Assembly: GCA_016717005.1 (NCBI GenBank)
Contig: JADJUF010000039.1
Span: 992,001 to 1,056,000 of the forward strand
Length of the DNA: 64,000 bases
DNA from: Myxococcales bacterium
Lineage (GTDB): Bacteria > Myxococcota_A > Polyangia > Haliangiales > Haliangiaceae
Direction of reading: 5' to 3'
Shown: one piece after another, positions 22,510 through 31,143 of the stretch
Layout: every line of letters begins with the position of its first letter
How positions within the stretch are numbered: the first letter of the stretch is position 1
The notes under the pieces: generated by a model
What the model saw: the letters and a program-made list of their open reading frames with translations, nothing else
What the model was told of the DNA's origin: nothing
The model's database searches: none
Translations under genes and position numbers: made by a program

Positions 22510-25407
22510 GTGCGTCGCCTCGTCTCGATGATCCTGCTCGGCGTGACCTCCGCGTGTCCGGCCGCGTCGGGCCCGGACCGGTTCGTCGACGAGGCCGCGC
22601 CGGTGCTCGAACGCCGCTGCCTGGCTCCGGCCTGCCACGGCGTCGCGCCAGGCGCGATCGACGCCGGCGAGGTCATCGACCGACGGTTCTTCTTCGTCGA
22701 CGTCGACGCGCAAGGGCGCATCCGCGATCCCGAGGCCGCCTACGCCAACGTGCTCGCGCGCATCAACACCGTCGAGAGCGCGGCGTGGTCGACGCTCCTG
22801 CGCAAGCCGCTGGCGCTCGCCGAGGGTGGGGTCGCCCACGCGGGTGGCCACCCGCTCGGCCGCGCGAGCGACGACTGGCTGACGCTGCGGGCGTGGGTCG
22901 AGGGCGAGTCGGCGGGCGGCGAGGGCGCGCCACGCGCCGCGCTGACGCCGCTCCAGGCGCAGTTCGCCGACACCGTGCTGCCGGTGCTGCGCGATCGCGG
23001 CTGCATGCTGGCCCGCTGCCACGGCGCCGCGCAGTTCGGCGGGCTGCCGCTGGTCCCGCCGATGGACGGCGCCGGGGGCGCGTCCTCGGTCGCCGAGATC
23101 CGCGCCAACCACCACAGCGCGCGGGCCAACCTCGCGCTGGTCGGGGACGCGGCGCGCTCCCGGCTGCTGCGCAAGGCGCTGCCCCTCGACGCCGGCGGCA
23201 TCCCCCACCGCGGCGGCAACGACGGCTTCTTCCCGGCGGTCGGCGGGCGGGCACCGCTCGATGATCCCGGCGCCCAGGCGATCCTGGCGTGGGCCGCGGC
23301 CGAGCGCTCGGCGCTGGGCGCGCCGGCCGACGTGCAGGGCGTGGTGTTCGTGCGTGGGCCGATCGCGCCGCGTACGCCGCTCGATCTCGACCCGTACCAG
23401 CCCGACTCCGACGTGTGGTTCTACCCGGGCCTGACCCCTGGGGCGTCGCCGGTCAACCTGACCGCGGCGGTCCACGCCGGGCCGGCGGAGATCCGCGATC
23501 CGGCGGTCAGTCACGACGGCCGGCGGGTGGCGTTCGCGATGCGACGCAGCGCCGACGACTGCTTCGCGCTGTGGGAAATCGGCATCGACGGCGCCGGGCC
23601 GCGCCAGCGCACCAGCCCGCCGTGCGTCGCGTCGAACCGCAGCCACGATCGATGGCCGACCTGGGGGCCCGGCGACCGCCTGTACTTCGCCTCGACCCGC
23701 GCCGGTCACCGCGACGAGTCCGGACGCCGGCCCGACGTCGAGCTGTTCCGCCTCGACGCCGCTGACCAGCCGGTGCGGCTGACGTTCACGCCGACCCCCG
23801 AGCTCACGCCCAGCTTCCTCGCCACGGGTGAGTTCCGCGGCTCGCTGGCGTTCACCACCGTCCGCCAACTCGCGGCCGGGCCGCGCGGCGCGGTGTTCCG
23901 GTTCCCGCCGGATCACGATCGCGGCGCGCACTTGCAGCCAGAGTACCACCCACACCACGGCCAGACCGCGCCGGCGCCGCTGGTGCTCGGACTGCGCGAG
24001 CTGCCCGACGGCCGCGACGTCGCGATGCTGCTCGGCTTCGACGATCGCTGGCAGGGCGGGCGGCTGGCCGTCGTCGAGCGGCAGTTCGGCCCCGACGCCG
24101 CGACCGAGGTGGTGACGATCGACGGCTTCCGCCACGCGTGGATGGTGGTGACGCCCGAGGCCGGGGCGGCGGGCGCGCCCCTCGATGGCCTGTGGCGCGA
24201 TCCCGCACCGCTGCCCGACGGCGGCCTCGTGGTGGCGCACGCCCCTGGGCCGATCGACCTGGACGCTCCGACCGCAGCGCCCGATACCGCCTTGACCCTG
24301 ACCGCGATCGTCGACACGCGCGGCGGTCCGCGCCTGGGCCCCTCGACGGTGTTGTTCGACAGCCCGGGTCTGGCCGACGACCAACCTGCGATCGTGGTGG
24401 CGCGCCCGGACGAGGACGATCCCCACGCCGACGCCTGGGACGACGCCGCGACCGGGCTACTGCGCCACTCGGGCGTCGCCGCCAACGAGGCGATCAACCG
24501 CGCGCTGTCCCCGGTGGTCCCGCGCCCGATGCGCACCGACGCCGCCGCGGTGCGGCTGCTGGCGTGGCCGACCTGGGACGCCGTCCCGGCGGTGGATCCG
24601 GCGCAGATCGCCAACGGCGACCCGGCGTCGACGTGGTGGAGCAACGGCGTCCACCTGCCGCGCACGCCGCTCGACCAGCACGCCCTGGCCGCCGACGGCT
24701 CGATCGTGGCCGCGGTGCCGGCGCGGACGCCGCTCCAGCTGCAGGTGCTCGACGGCGACGGGCTCGCGATCGGCGCGCCGTCGCGGTTGTGGATCAACGT
24801 CCAGGGTGGCGAGACGTTCCCGCAGGGCACGCAGCCGGAGCACTACCCCCGCCTGTGCGCCGGCTGCCACGGCGCCCTCGACGGCGATCCCGGCCACGCG
24901 CTCGGGCCGATCGAGCCCGACGCGATCACGATGGCGTCGGTGACCCAGGCGGCGTACCGGCGCGGCGATCCGCGGCGACCGCTGCCGCCGGTGCGGCTCG
25001 GCGAGGGCGGGGCCAAGGACTTCGACTTCGGGCGTGACCTGGCGCCGAGCCTCGCGCGGTCGTGCGCGGTCGTGGGATGCCACGCTGGCGCGGCGCCGGT
25101 CGGCGGCCTCGACCTGACGCCGACGCCGACCGCGTACTACGACGCCGCCTACGAGGCGCTGCAGGCGTGGGGGCCGGGCTCGACCGGTGGCAAGCGCTAC
25201 GTCGACGAGCGCGGCGCCAGCGCCCGCGGTTCGTACCTGATGGAGAAGCTGCTCGGCAAGGAGCTGGCTGCGCCGCGAGCGCTCGCCGGCCGCTGCCCAC
25301 CGGCCGGCGCGCCGGTGCCGCCGCTCGACCCCGACGTAATCGCCGCCTTCGCCCGGTGGATCGATGGTGGCGCGGTGTACCGAGCGCCGCGGGTGGAGGT
25401 GCCATGA
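22510..25407 (+). CDS. Tetraheme cytochrome c with central beta-propeller, HzsA-like
   Basis: 965 residues, exported (signal MRRLVSMILLGVTSAC). Covalent heme sites: Cys37-Cys42-His43, Cys165-Cys170-His171 and Cys852-Cys857-His858 are CX4CH; Cys783-Cys786-His787 is CXXCH. The middle (about 270-700) has TolB/WD-like propeller strands (DPAVSHDGRRVAFAM, RLYFASTRAG, GSLAFTTVRQLA). The block AAVPARTPLQLQVLDGDGLAI, then GGETFPQG and LCAGCHG, resembles HzsA-like proteins (hydrazine synthase alpha relatives), where a propeller precedes a c-heme domain. GTG 22510 follows TAGGTT (22496-22501). Likely periplasmic or surface redox enzyme or electron conduit. No HzsB/C genes are here, so hydrazine chemistry is not claimed. 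Confidence 0.82.
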   Translation: MRRLVSMILLGVTSACPAASGPDRFVDEAAPVLERRCLAPACHGVAPGAIDAGEVIDRRFFFVDVDAQGRIRDPEAAYANVLARINTVESAAWSTLLRKPLALAEGGVAHAGGHPLGRASDDWLTLRAWVEGESAGGEGAPRAALTPLQAQFADTVLPVLRDRGCMLARCHGAAQFGGLPLVPPMDGAGGASSVAEIRANHHSARANLALVGDAARSRLLRKALPLDAGGIPHRGGNDGFFPAVGGRAPLDDPGAQAILAWAAAERSALGAPADVQGVVFVRGPIAPRTPLDLDPYQPDSDVWFYPGLTPGASPVNLTAAVHAGPAEIRDPAVSHDGRRVAFAMRRSADDCFALWEIGIDGAGPRQRTSPPCVASNRSHDRWPTWGPGDRLYFASTRAGHRDESGRRPDVELFRLDAADQPVRLTFTPTPELTPSFLATGEFRGSLAFTTVRQLAAGPRGAVFRFPPDHDRGAHLQPEYHPHHGQTAPAPLVLGLRELPDGRDVAMLLGFDDRWQGGRLAVVERQFGPDAATEVVTIDGFRHAWMVVTPEAGAAGAPLDGLWRDPAPLPDGGLVVAHAPGPIDLDAPTAAPDTALTLTAIVDTRGGPRLGPSTVLFDSPGLADDQPAIVVARPDEDDPHADAWDDAATGLLRHSGVAANEAINRALSPVVPRPMRTDAAAVRLLAWPTWDAVPAVDPAQIANGDPASTWWSNGVHLPRTPLDQHALAADGSIVAAVPARTPLQLQVLDGDGLAIGAPSRLWINVQGGETFPQGTQPEHYPRLCAGCHGALDGDPGHALGPIEPDAITMASVTQAAYRRGDPRRPLPPVRLGEGGAKDFDFGRDLAPSLARSCAVVGCHAGAAPVGGLDLTPTPTAYYDAAYEALQAWGPGSTGGKRYVDERGASARGSYLMEKLLGKELAAPRALAGRCPPAGAPVPPLDPDVIAAFARWIDGGAVYRAPRVEVP

Positions 25408-25877
25408 CCGGGACGCGAGCCGCGGGGGCGCTCGCGATCGTCGTCGTGGCCGGCTGCGCGCTCGAGCCGCCGCCGCCGGTCGCGCTGCCGGCGGGCGACC
25501 CCGCCCTGTTCGCGGCGCTGGCCGAGCCGGTGCTCGAGCGTCACTGCGCCGACGCCTCGTGCCACGCCGACGCCGACCGCGCGTTCGCGCTGTACAGCCC
25601 GGGGCGGCGCCGCGCCGATCCCGAGCGGCAGTTCCTCCACGAGCCGCTCACCGCGGACGAGCTGGCCGCCAACGCCCGCGCGGTCGCCGGCTTCGCGCTC
25701 GATCCGCTGCACGCCGGGACGGCGATCGACGCGTGCCTGGTGCTGTGCAAGCCGCTGGCGGTGCCGGCCGGCGGGTGCGGTCACGTCCCCGGCGCGCTGT
25801 TCACCGGCGCCGACGAGCGCGACTACCAGGCGCTGCGCGCGTACCTCGCGACCCTGCGCCTGCCGGAGGGTCCGTGA
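25404..25877 (+). CDS. Small monoheme CX4CH lipoprotein
   Basis: 157 residues. Signal with lipobox VVVAGC (Cys18), Pro-rich linker, then a short cytochrome-like domain with Cys48-Cys53-His54 (CADASCH), the same CX4CH spacing as the upstream tetraheme protein. Later Cys in IDACLVLCKPLAVPAGGCGHV could hold structural bonds; this segment parallels LLRKPLALAEGGVAHAGG of the upstream protein, so the two domains are probably homologous. Ends YQALRAYLATLRLPEGP, a typical cytochrome c last helix. ATGA overlap with the upstream gene and GTGA overlap with the next. Likely an electron-transfer partner of the tetraheme protein. Confidence 0.8.
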   Translation: MTGTRAAGALAIVVVAGCALEPPPPVALPAGDPALFAALAEPVLERHCADASCHADADRAFALYSPGRRRADPERQFLHEPLTADELAANARAVAGFALDPLHAGTAIDACLVLCKPLAVPAGGCGHVPGALFTGADERDYQALRAYLATLRLPEGP

Positions 25878-26083
25878 AGGCCGCGGCGCTGCTGGTGGCG
25901 GCGACGCTGACGCTGGGCGGCTGCGTGCGGGTACGGCCGCACGAGCGGCAGACGCTGGCGCACCCGGCGCTGGCGCAGCCGCCGTGGCCCGACGCCCAGG
26001 CCGCGCAGGACCACGTCTACCAGGTGCGCGAGGGGAGCGAGGGCGCGGTGGGCGCCGGCGGAGGCGGATGCGGCTGCAACTGA
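25874..26083 (+). CDS. DUF4266 mini-lipoprotein
   Basis: 69 residues and complete. Lipobox TLTLGGC, then VRVRPHERQTLAHPALAQP and DHVYQVREGSEG, and the C-terminal Gly/Cys tail GAGGGGCGCN. This layout is that of DUF4266 proteins (family pattern V-x-P-[WH]-E-R-x-x-L-A, H-[IV]-Y, and GGGGCGCN end). The two C-terminal Cys are strictly kept in the family as I remember it, suggesting a metal, disulfide or modification role. It overlaps the previous gene by 4 bases and the following DUF3570 gene by 16, the usual pairing in other genomes. Confidence 0.85.
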   Translation: MKAAALLVAATLTLGGCVRVRPHERQTLAHPALAQPPWPDAQAAQDHVYQVREGSEGAVGAGGGGCGCN

Positions 26084-27159
26084 TCATCGCGGCGGCGGTG
26101 GCGCTGGCCGCCGCGGAGGCGCGGGCCCAGGCCGAGGTCGCGCCGGCCGCCGTGGCCGGGGTGCGGGTCTACGCCGATGACGACCACGTGACGGTGTGGA
26201 GCCCGAGCGCGCGGGCCACGACGACGCTGCCGCGCGGCGTGGTGGTCGACGCCCACGTCGTCATCGACGCGGTGACCGCGGCGTCGATCGACGTGACGTC
26301 GAGCGCGTCGCCGTACGCGTTCGCCGAGCGGCGGCTCGAGGGCGGCGGCGGGGTGGCGGTGCCGGTGGCGGCGCAGCAGCAGGTCGGCGCCACGGTGGTC
26401 GTCTCCGACGAGCACGACTACACCTCGCTGCGGGTCGGCGGGCGCTGGCGCGGCGAGCTGGCCCGCCGCAACGCCACGCTCGAGGTCGGCTACACCGCCG
26501 GCTTCGACCAGGTCGGGCGGGCCGGCGATCCGACGTTCGCGCGTGACCGCCGCGAGCACCGCGGCGTCGTGAGCTTCACGCAGATCGTCGATCGCCGCGG
26601 CTACCTCGACCTCGTCGTCGAGGGCGTCCGCACCACCGGCTACCAGGCCAACCCCTACCGCTTCGTGCCGGTCACGATGGCCGGCGCGGTGGCCTACGCG
26701 CTGCCCGAGGCGGTGCCCACCACCCGCGCCGCGGTGGCGGCGCTGGTGCGGCTGCGGCGGGCGCTGGCCCCGGCGTGGTTCGCGCACGTCGACTACCGGC
26801 TGGCGCGCGACACCTGGGGCATCACCAGCCACACCGGCTCGGCGCGCGTCGTGCGCGCGCTCGACGACGACGACGTGCTGCTGGGCGCCGAGCTGCGCGG
26901 CTACCTGCAGGACGGCGCCAGCTTCCACCGCGCCAGCTACGCCGGCGACCTGGGCGCGCCGGTGTGGCGCACCCGCGACCACGTGCTGGGCGCGATGCAC
27001 ACGCTCACCGTCGGCGCCACCGCCCAGGTGCGCCTGCCGTGGCGCGGGGCCCAGGCCACCGCCGCCGCGGCGTGGCTGCGGTTCGGCTGGGGCGACGATC
27101 TGCGCCAGCGCGGCCGCGACGCCGTCGTCAGCAGCGTGACCGTGCTCGTCCCCCTGTGA
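26068..27159 (+). CDS. DUF3570 outer-membrane beta-barrel-like protein
   Basis: 363 residues. Signal peptide MRLQLIIAAAVALAAAEARAQA, then alternating amphipathic strands typical of DUF3570 barrels: GVRVYADDDHVTVWSPSARAT, VVVSDEHDYTSLRVGGRWRGEL, NATLEVGYTAGFDQVGR, RGYLDLVVEGVRTTGYQANPYRFVP, LAPAWFAHVDYRLARDTWGI and a final strand VSSVTVLVPL ending in a hydrophobic residue, as outer-membrane proteins do. The start overlaps the DUF4266 gene. In this operon it may be the outer-membrane channel or scaffold for the secreted cytochromes; inferred from pairing, not shown. Confidence 0.8.
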   Translation: MRLQLIIAAAVALAAAEARAQAEVAPAAVAGVRVYADDDHVTVWSPSARATTTLPRGVVVDAHVVIDAVTAASIDVTSSASPYAFAERRLEGGGGVAVPVAAQQQVGATVVVSDEHDYTSLRVGGRWRGELARRNATLEVGYTAGFDQVGRAGDPTFARDRREHRGVVSFTQIVDRRGYLDLVVEGVRTTGYQANPYRFVPVTMAGAVAYALPEAVPTTRAAVAALVRLRRALAPAWFAHVDYRLARDTWGITSHTGSARVVRALDDDDVLLGAELRGYLQDGASFHRASYAGDLGAPVWRTRDHVLGAMHTLTVGATAQVRLPWRGAQATAAAAWLRFGWGDDLRQRGRDAVVSSVTVLVPL

Positions 27160-27167
27160 GGTCCACC

Positions 27168-27707
27168 ATGCGCGCCCTTGTCCTCGCCTCCTGCCTCGCC
27201 GCGATGTCGGCCTGCCCTGGACCGTCGTCGGCGACCATCGACGCCCGGGGCGATCTCGACTGCGGCGATCGGCTGCTGCTGTCGGTCCGCGCGCCGGAGA
27301 TCGGGTACCGCCCGATCGCCGACGCCGCGGACGGCGCCGAGCTGGTGCTCGGCTTCCAGGGCTTCCGCTACGTCTACGTGCGGGCGCGGCTCGACGTCGA
27401 TCCCGGCGCGATCACCGCGGCCGTGCTGGTGACGCTGGACGGCGGGACGCCGCGATCGCAGCCGGTGCAGCCGGCCTTCGGCCCGGCCGCTGGCGGCGGC
27501 GTCGAGACCGTGCCGCTGCAGGTGTTCTTCAACGACGATCCGCTGCCCGGGTTGATCGATCATGGGGTCACGCTCGAGCTGCATCTCGGCCGGCGCTGCG
27601 TCGCCGGCGGCCACACCGTGCTGCGCTACGATCCGTCGTGTGTCGAGGGGCCCGACGGGCAGCCGGTCTGCGACGGCGGCGACGGCGCGCCCGACGGAGG
27701 GCTGTGA
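27168..27707 (+). CDS. Lipoprotein of unknown function in the cytochrome operon
   Basis: 179 residues. Signal MRALVLASCLAAMSACPGP (lipobox Cys16). The mature part starts ATIDARGDLDCGDRLLLSV and has beta strands (ELVLGFQGFRYVYVRARLDV, AAVLVTLDGG, VTLELHLGRRC) resembling an immunoglobulin-like sandwich; the end is Asp/Gly-rich (CDGGDGAPDGGL). Family not recognised. It is 8 bases after the DUF3570 gene and its TGA overlaps the next ATG (TGATG), so it is co-translated with the MauG-like gene. Confidence 0.75.
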   Translation: MRALVLASCLAAMSACPGPSSATIDARGDLDCGDRLLLSVRAPEIGYRPIADAADGAELVLGFQGFRYVYVRARLDVDPGAITAAVLVTLDGGTPRSQPVQPAFGPAAGGGVETVPLQVFFNDDPLPGLIDHGVTLELHLGRRCVAGGHTVLRYDPSCVEGPDGQPVCDGGDGAPDGGL

Positions 27708-30187
27708 TGCGCGCGGCGGCAGTCGCGCTGGCGTTGGTCGCCGCCTGCGCCGGGCCGGCGACCCCGGCAGATCCGTGGGCACGCCGCTCGCTCAGCCCCG
27801 ACGCCAACCCGTTCACGCCCGCCGATCCGCTGTACGCGCCGCAGCCGCACCGCGATCGCCCGCGCGCCGCGGCCCTGACCGGCGACGGCCGCACGCTGTA
27901 CGTCGCGTTGCCAGGGACCGACGACGGCCCCGGTGACCGCGTTGCAGTGGTCGACGTCGCCGCGGGCGCGGTGCGCCGCTCCGTCGCGGTCGGTCGGGCG
28001 CCGGTGGCGGTCGCGCTGCACCCAGGGGGACGCTACCTGGTGGTGGCGAACCTGCTGTCGAACTGGGCCAGCGTGATCGACACCGCCGCCGAGCGCGTCG
28101 TGCTCGAGCACCCGGTGCCCTGGTACACGACCGCGATCGCCTTCGCGCCCGACGGCCGCACCGCGTACCTGGCCAACCGCTGGAAGGACGCGGTCGTGAC
28201 CTGGGACCTCGAGGTCGCGAGTGACGGGCGGTTCGCGATCGTCGGTGACGACTACACCGCGCGCTTGCCGTGGGAGGCGATGGGCACGCCGGTCGCGACC
28301 AACCCCGAGCACCTCGCGGTCGACGGCGCAGGTCACGTCTGGGTCGGCGCCGTCGCCGGCCAGGCGGTCGACGAGCTCGCCGCCGACGCCGCGCCGCTCG
28401 GGCGCATCGACGTGCGCTCGCCGGTCGGGGGGCTGCTGGTGATCGGGCCGTGGCTGGTGGTCAGCCACATCGGCCGCGGCACCGGCTTCCCGCCGGCCGA
28501 GGGCCTCGACGGCGACGGCGATGGCGCGCCGGGCGACGGCACCGGCAACGTCATGTTCCAGGACCTGCAGAACGAGCTGTCGGTCTACGCCATCGCCGAT
28601 CGCGCGCCGGTCGGCACGGTCACCAGCGACACGCTGTGCTGCCGCGACTACCGCGACGTCGATCCCGACCATCCCGATCGCGGCACCGCGATCCCGGCGC
28701 CCGAGGCCTGGCCGCCCGAGCGCGTCGACGCGCTGCCGCCGCGCGCGACCTGGATCGTCGGCGGCGCGCTGCCGACCCGGATGACGGCGCTGGGCCCGCC
28801 GCGCGACGGCCGTCAGCGGTTCGTGGTGGTGATGGCGGCGTCGAACCAGGCGCAGCGCTTCGACCTCGACCTGGCCGCCGGCGCGCTGACCGCGCCCGAC
28901 GGCGACCGCCTGTACGTCACCGGCCACGCGCCGATCGACGTGGTCGCCAGCGCCGACGGCGCTACCAGCTACGTCGTCGATCGGCTCGGCGAGGACGTCA
29001 CCGTGCTGACCACGGCGCTGCCACCCGACCCCGCCGCGGCGCCGGCGGGCTTCGTGGTCGGCGACGTCGCCAGCGGCCCGTTCCCGGCCACCGACGTCGA
29101 GCTGGGTGAGCTGTTCAACAACGTCACCGCGCCGCTCACCGTCGACGGCGATCAGGCGTGCGTCAGCTGCCACCGCGACGGCGGCAACCTCGACCGGGTG
29201 GTGGCGATGCCGCTGCAGACCAACCGGCTGTGGGGCTCGCGCCAGGTCCAGGCCTACCGCGGCGCGTTCGACACGCGGCCGTGGTTCCTCGAGGCGGCGA
29301 TGGACGAGAACAACTTCTTCCCGGTGCTCAACGAGTTCAATCGCAAGGAGAACTTCTGCTGCGAAGGGCTCGATCCGCTGATCTGGTCGCGGTACCCGAC
29401 GGTCAACGCCTGCCTCGCCGAGCCGAGCACCGCCGGCTGCGCGCACGTGCTGCACTGCACGACCGACCCACCGCCCGAGTGCGCGACGCGCGGCTATGGC
29501 TCGCCGCACCTGACCCGCAACGACTTCTTGCTGGCCGCCGCCGAGCGCCTGACCGGGCGGCGCACGACCTTCGGTGACAGCCTACGCCTGGCCGGCACGG
29601 CCGAGCCGATCGCGCTGGACTTCGACGGCGTGACCCGGGCGATCGGGCTGTTCTTGCTGGCCGCGCCGCGGCTGCCGCCCAACCCCAACCGCGCGCTCAG
29701 CCTCGCAGCCACGGCGCGCGGCCGCGCGCTGTACGAGCGGGTCGAGGTCGGGTGCGCGACCTGTCATCCGCTGCCGCTGACGACCGTCGCGATCGCGCCC
29801 GCCTTCAGCCCGGCCGGGGTCCCGGTGCGGGTGCCACCGGTGATCACGCCGTCGCTCGACCCCGCCGGCGCGATCGCCGACACGGTCACCGAGGGCTTCC
29901 GCAACACCTTCTCGGTCGGCGGCCTCGGCGCCACCGAGCAGGGCCCCGAGGGCATCCACCTCGGCATCCCGCAGCTGCGCGGCATCTGGGATCGCGCGCC
30001 GCGGTTCTTCCACGACGGCCGCGCGCGCAGCCTGCGCGAGGCGCTCGCGACGCCCGGCCACCCGGCGCTGGCGTCGGACGAGGTCGGCTTCAACCAGCGG
30101 TGGGGCCAGCCCGACACTCACGGCGGTACGTCGCAGCTGTCGCCCGAGGAACTCGCCGACCTGATCAGCTTCCTGGAGTCGCTGTGA
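27707..30187 (+). CDS. Beta-propeller/di-heme cytochrome c peroxidase (MauG-like) fusion lipoprotein
   Basis: 826 residues. Signal MRAAAVALALVAACAGP (Cys14). Residues about 50-470 form a YncE-like propeller: DRVAVVDVAAGAVRRSVAVG, GRYLVVANLLSNWASVIDTA, TAYLANRWKDAVVTWDLEV, GDRLYVTGHAPIDVVASADG. Residues about 475-826 form a di-heme peroxidase/MauG module with Cys485-Cys488-His489 (CVSCH), Cys683-Cys686-His687 (CATCH) and the closing IPQLRGIWDRAPRFFHDGRARSLREAL. Extra Cys (FCCEG, CLAEPSTAGCAHVLHC) may form disulfides. MauG-type enzymes oxidise proteins via high-valent heme; true peroxidases reduce H2O2. Which applies here is open. GTGA overlap with the next gene. Confidence 0.87.
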   Translation: MRAAAVALALVAACAGPATPADPWARRSLSPDANPFTPADPLYAPQPHRDRPRAAALTGDGRTLYVALPGTDDGPGDRVAVVDVAAGAVRRSVAVGRAPVAVALHPGGRYLVVANLLSNWASVIDTAAERVVLEHPVPWYTTAIAFAPDGRTAYLANRWKDAVVTWDLEVASDGRFAIVGDDYTARLPWEAMGTPVATNPEHLAVDGAGHVWVGAVAGQAVDELAADAAPLGRIDVRSPVGGLLVIGPWLVVSHIGRGTGFPPAEGLDGDGDGAPGDGTGNVMFQDLQNELSVYAIADRAPVGTVTSDTLCCRDYRDVDPDHPDRGTAIPAPEAWPPERVDALPPRATWIVGGALPTRMTALGPPRDGRQRFVVVMAASNQAQRFDLDLAAGALTAPDGDRLYVTGHAPIDVVASADGATSYVVDRLGEDVTVLTTALPPDPAAAPAGFVVGDVASGPFPATDVELGELFNNVTAPLTVDGDQACVSCHRDGGNLDRVVAMPLQTNRLWGSRQVQAYRGAFDTRPWFLEAAMDENNFFPVLNEFNRKENFCCEGLDPLIWSRYPTVNACLAEPSTAGCAHVLHCTTDPPPECATRGYGSPHLTRNDFLLAAAERLTGRRTTFGDSLRLAGTAEPIALDFDGVTRAIGLFLLAAPRLPPNPNRALSLAATARGRALYERVEVGCATCHPLPLTTVAIAPAFSPAGVPVRVPPVITPSLDPAGAIADTVTEGFRNTFSVGGLGATEQGPEGIHLGIPQLRGIWDRAPRFFHDGRARSLREALATPGHPALASDEVGFNQRWGQPDTHGGTSQLSPEELADLISFLESL

Positions 30188-31143
30188 ACCGCGCGGCGGC
30201 CCTGGTCGGCGCGGTCGCGCTGGCGGCGTGCGGTGACTCGAAGCCTCCGCGCTGGGAGGTGGCGCTCGCGGACGACGGGGGACCGCTCCTGGCCGCGTGG
30301 GGTGAGCGCGCCGACGACCTCTGGCTCGTCGGGGGCGGCCCAGGCGCCGCTGGCGCGCGGGTGGTCCGCTGGACCGGCGTCGCGACCCCGGTCCTGGTCG
30401 AGCGGCCTGAGCAGCTGTGGTGGGTGTGGGGCGCTGGTGACGGTACGCGCTGGCTGATTGGCGCCGCCGGGCTGGTGCTGCGAGGCGACGAGGCCGGCTT
30501 CGCGGTGGTGTCGACCGCGACCTCGGCGACCCTGTACGGCGTGTGGGGCGCTGGCCCTGACGACGTGTGGATCGTCGGTGGGATCGCCAACGGCGCGACC
30601 GACGCCGACGACGACCTGGTGCTGCACTGGGACGGCGTCGCGCTGACCCGGCGGGCGGTGCCGGCGCGCGGCGCGGCGCTGTTCAAGGTGTGGGGCAGCG
30701 GGGCCGACGACGTCTGGATCAGCGGCGAGGCCGGCACGCTGTGGCACTGGGACGGGGTCGACTTCGACCCGTACCATCAGCCGACGGCCGCGGGCATCTT
30801 GACGATCGCGGGGTGCGGGCGCGGCGAGGCCTACGCGGTCGGCGGCAGCCACCTGTGGCGGTGGGACGGCGCGGTCTGGTCCGAGGACCGCGCGCTGCCA
30901 GCAGTGGCGCTGATCGCCGGCGTCGCGTGTGGCCCTGACGAGGTGCTGGTCGTCGGCGCGCAGGGCGTGCGGCTGCGGCGGCCGCGCGGCGGCGGCGCCT
31001 GGATCGACGAGCGCGACGCGAGCCTGGGCGATCTGCACGGCGCCTGGGTCGGTGCTGATGGCGCGATGCTGGCGACCGGCGGCGACTACCTGATCGCGCC
31101 CGGCCCCGTCCGTCGGGGCGTCGCGATCACTCGGGGGCCATGA
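30184..31143 (+). CDS. Beta-propeller lipoprotein
   Basis: 319 residues. Signal MNRAAALVGAVALAACGDS with lipobox Cys16. The rest is repeated propeller blades built on W-G-x-G-x-D-D-[VL]-W-[IL]-[VS]-G: AWGERADDLWLVGGG, VWGAGPDDVWIVGG, VWGSGADDVWISGEAGTLWHWDG, then GRGEAYAVGGSHLWRWDG. This blade type is common in myxobacterial surface proteins and has no known enzyme role. It ends the run of overlapping genes that begins with the tetraheme cytochrome. Confidence 0.82.
   Translation: MNRAAALVGAVALAACGDSKPPRWEVALADDGGPLLAAWGERADDLWLVGGGPGAAGARVVRWTGVATPVLVERPEQLWWVWGAGDGTRWLIGAAGLVLRGDEAGFAVVSTATSATLYGVWGAGPDDVWIVGGIANGATDADDDLVLHWDGVALTRRAVPARGAALFKVWGSGADDVWISGEAGTLWHWDGVDFDPYHQPTAAGILTIAGCGRGEAYAVGGSHLWRWDGAVWSEDRALPAVALIAGVACGPDEVLVVGAQGVRLRRPRGGGAWIDERDASLGDLHGAWVGADGAMLATGGDYLIAPGPVRRGVAITRGP

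Noticed and set aside
22510..25407. Calling the tetraheme protein a hydrazine synthase and the organism anammox-like
   Set aside because: Only alpha-like features are seen; no beta/gamma subunit or hydrazine dehydrogenase is nearby and the rest of the window is myxobacterial.
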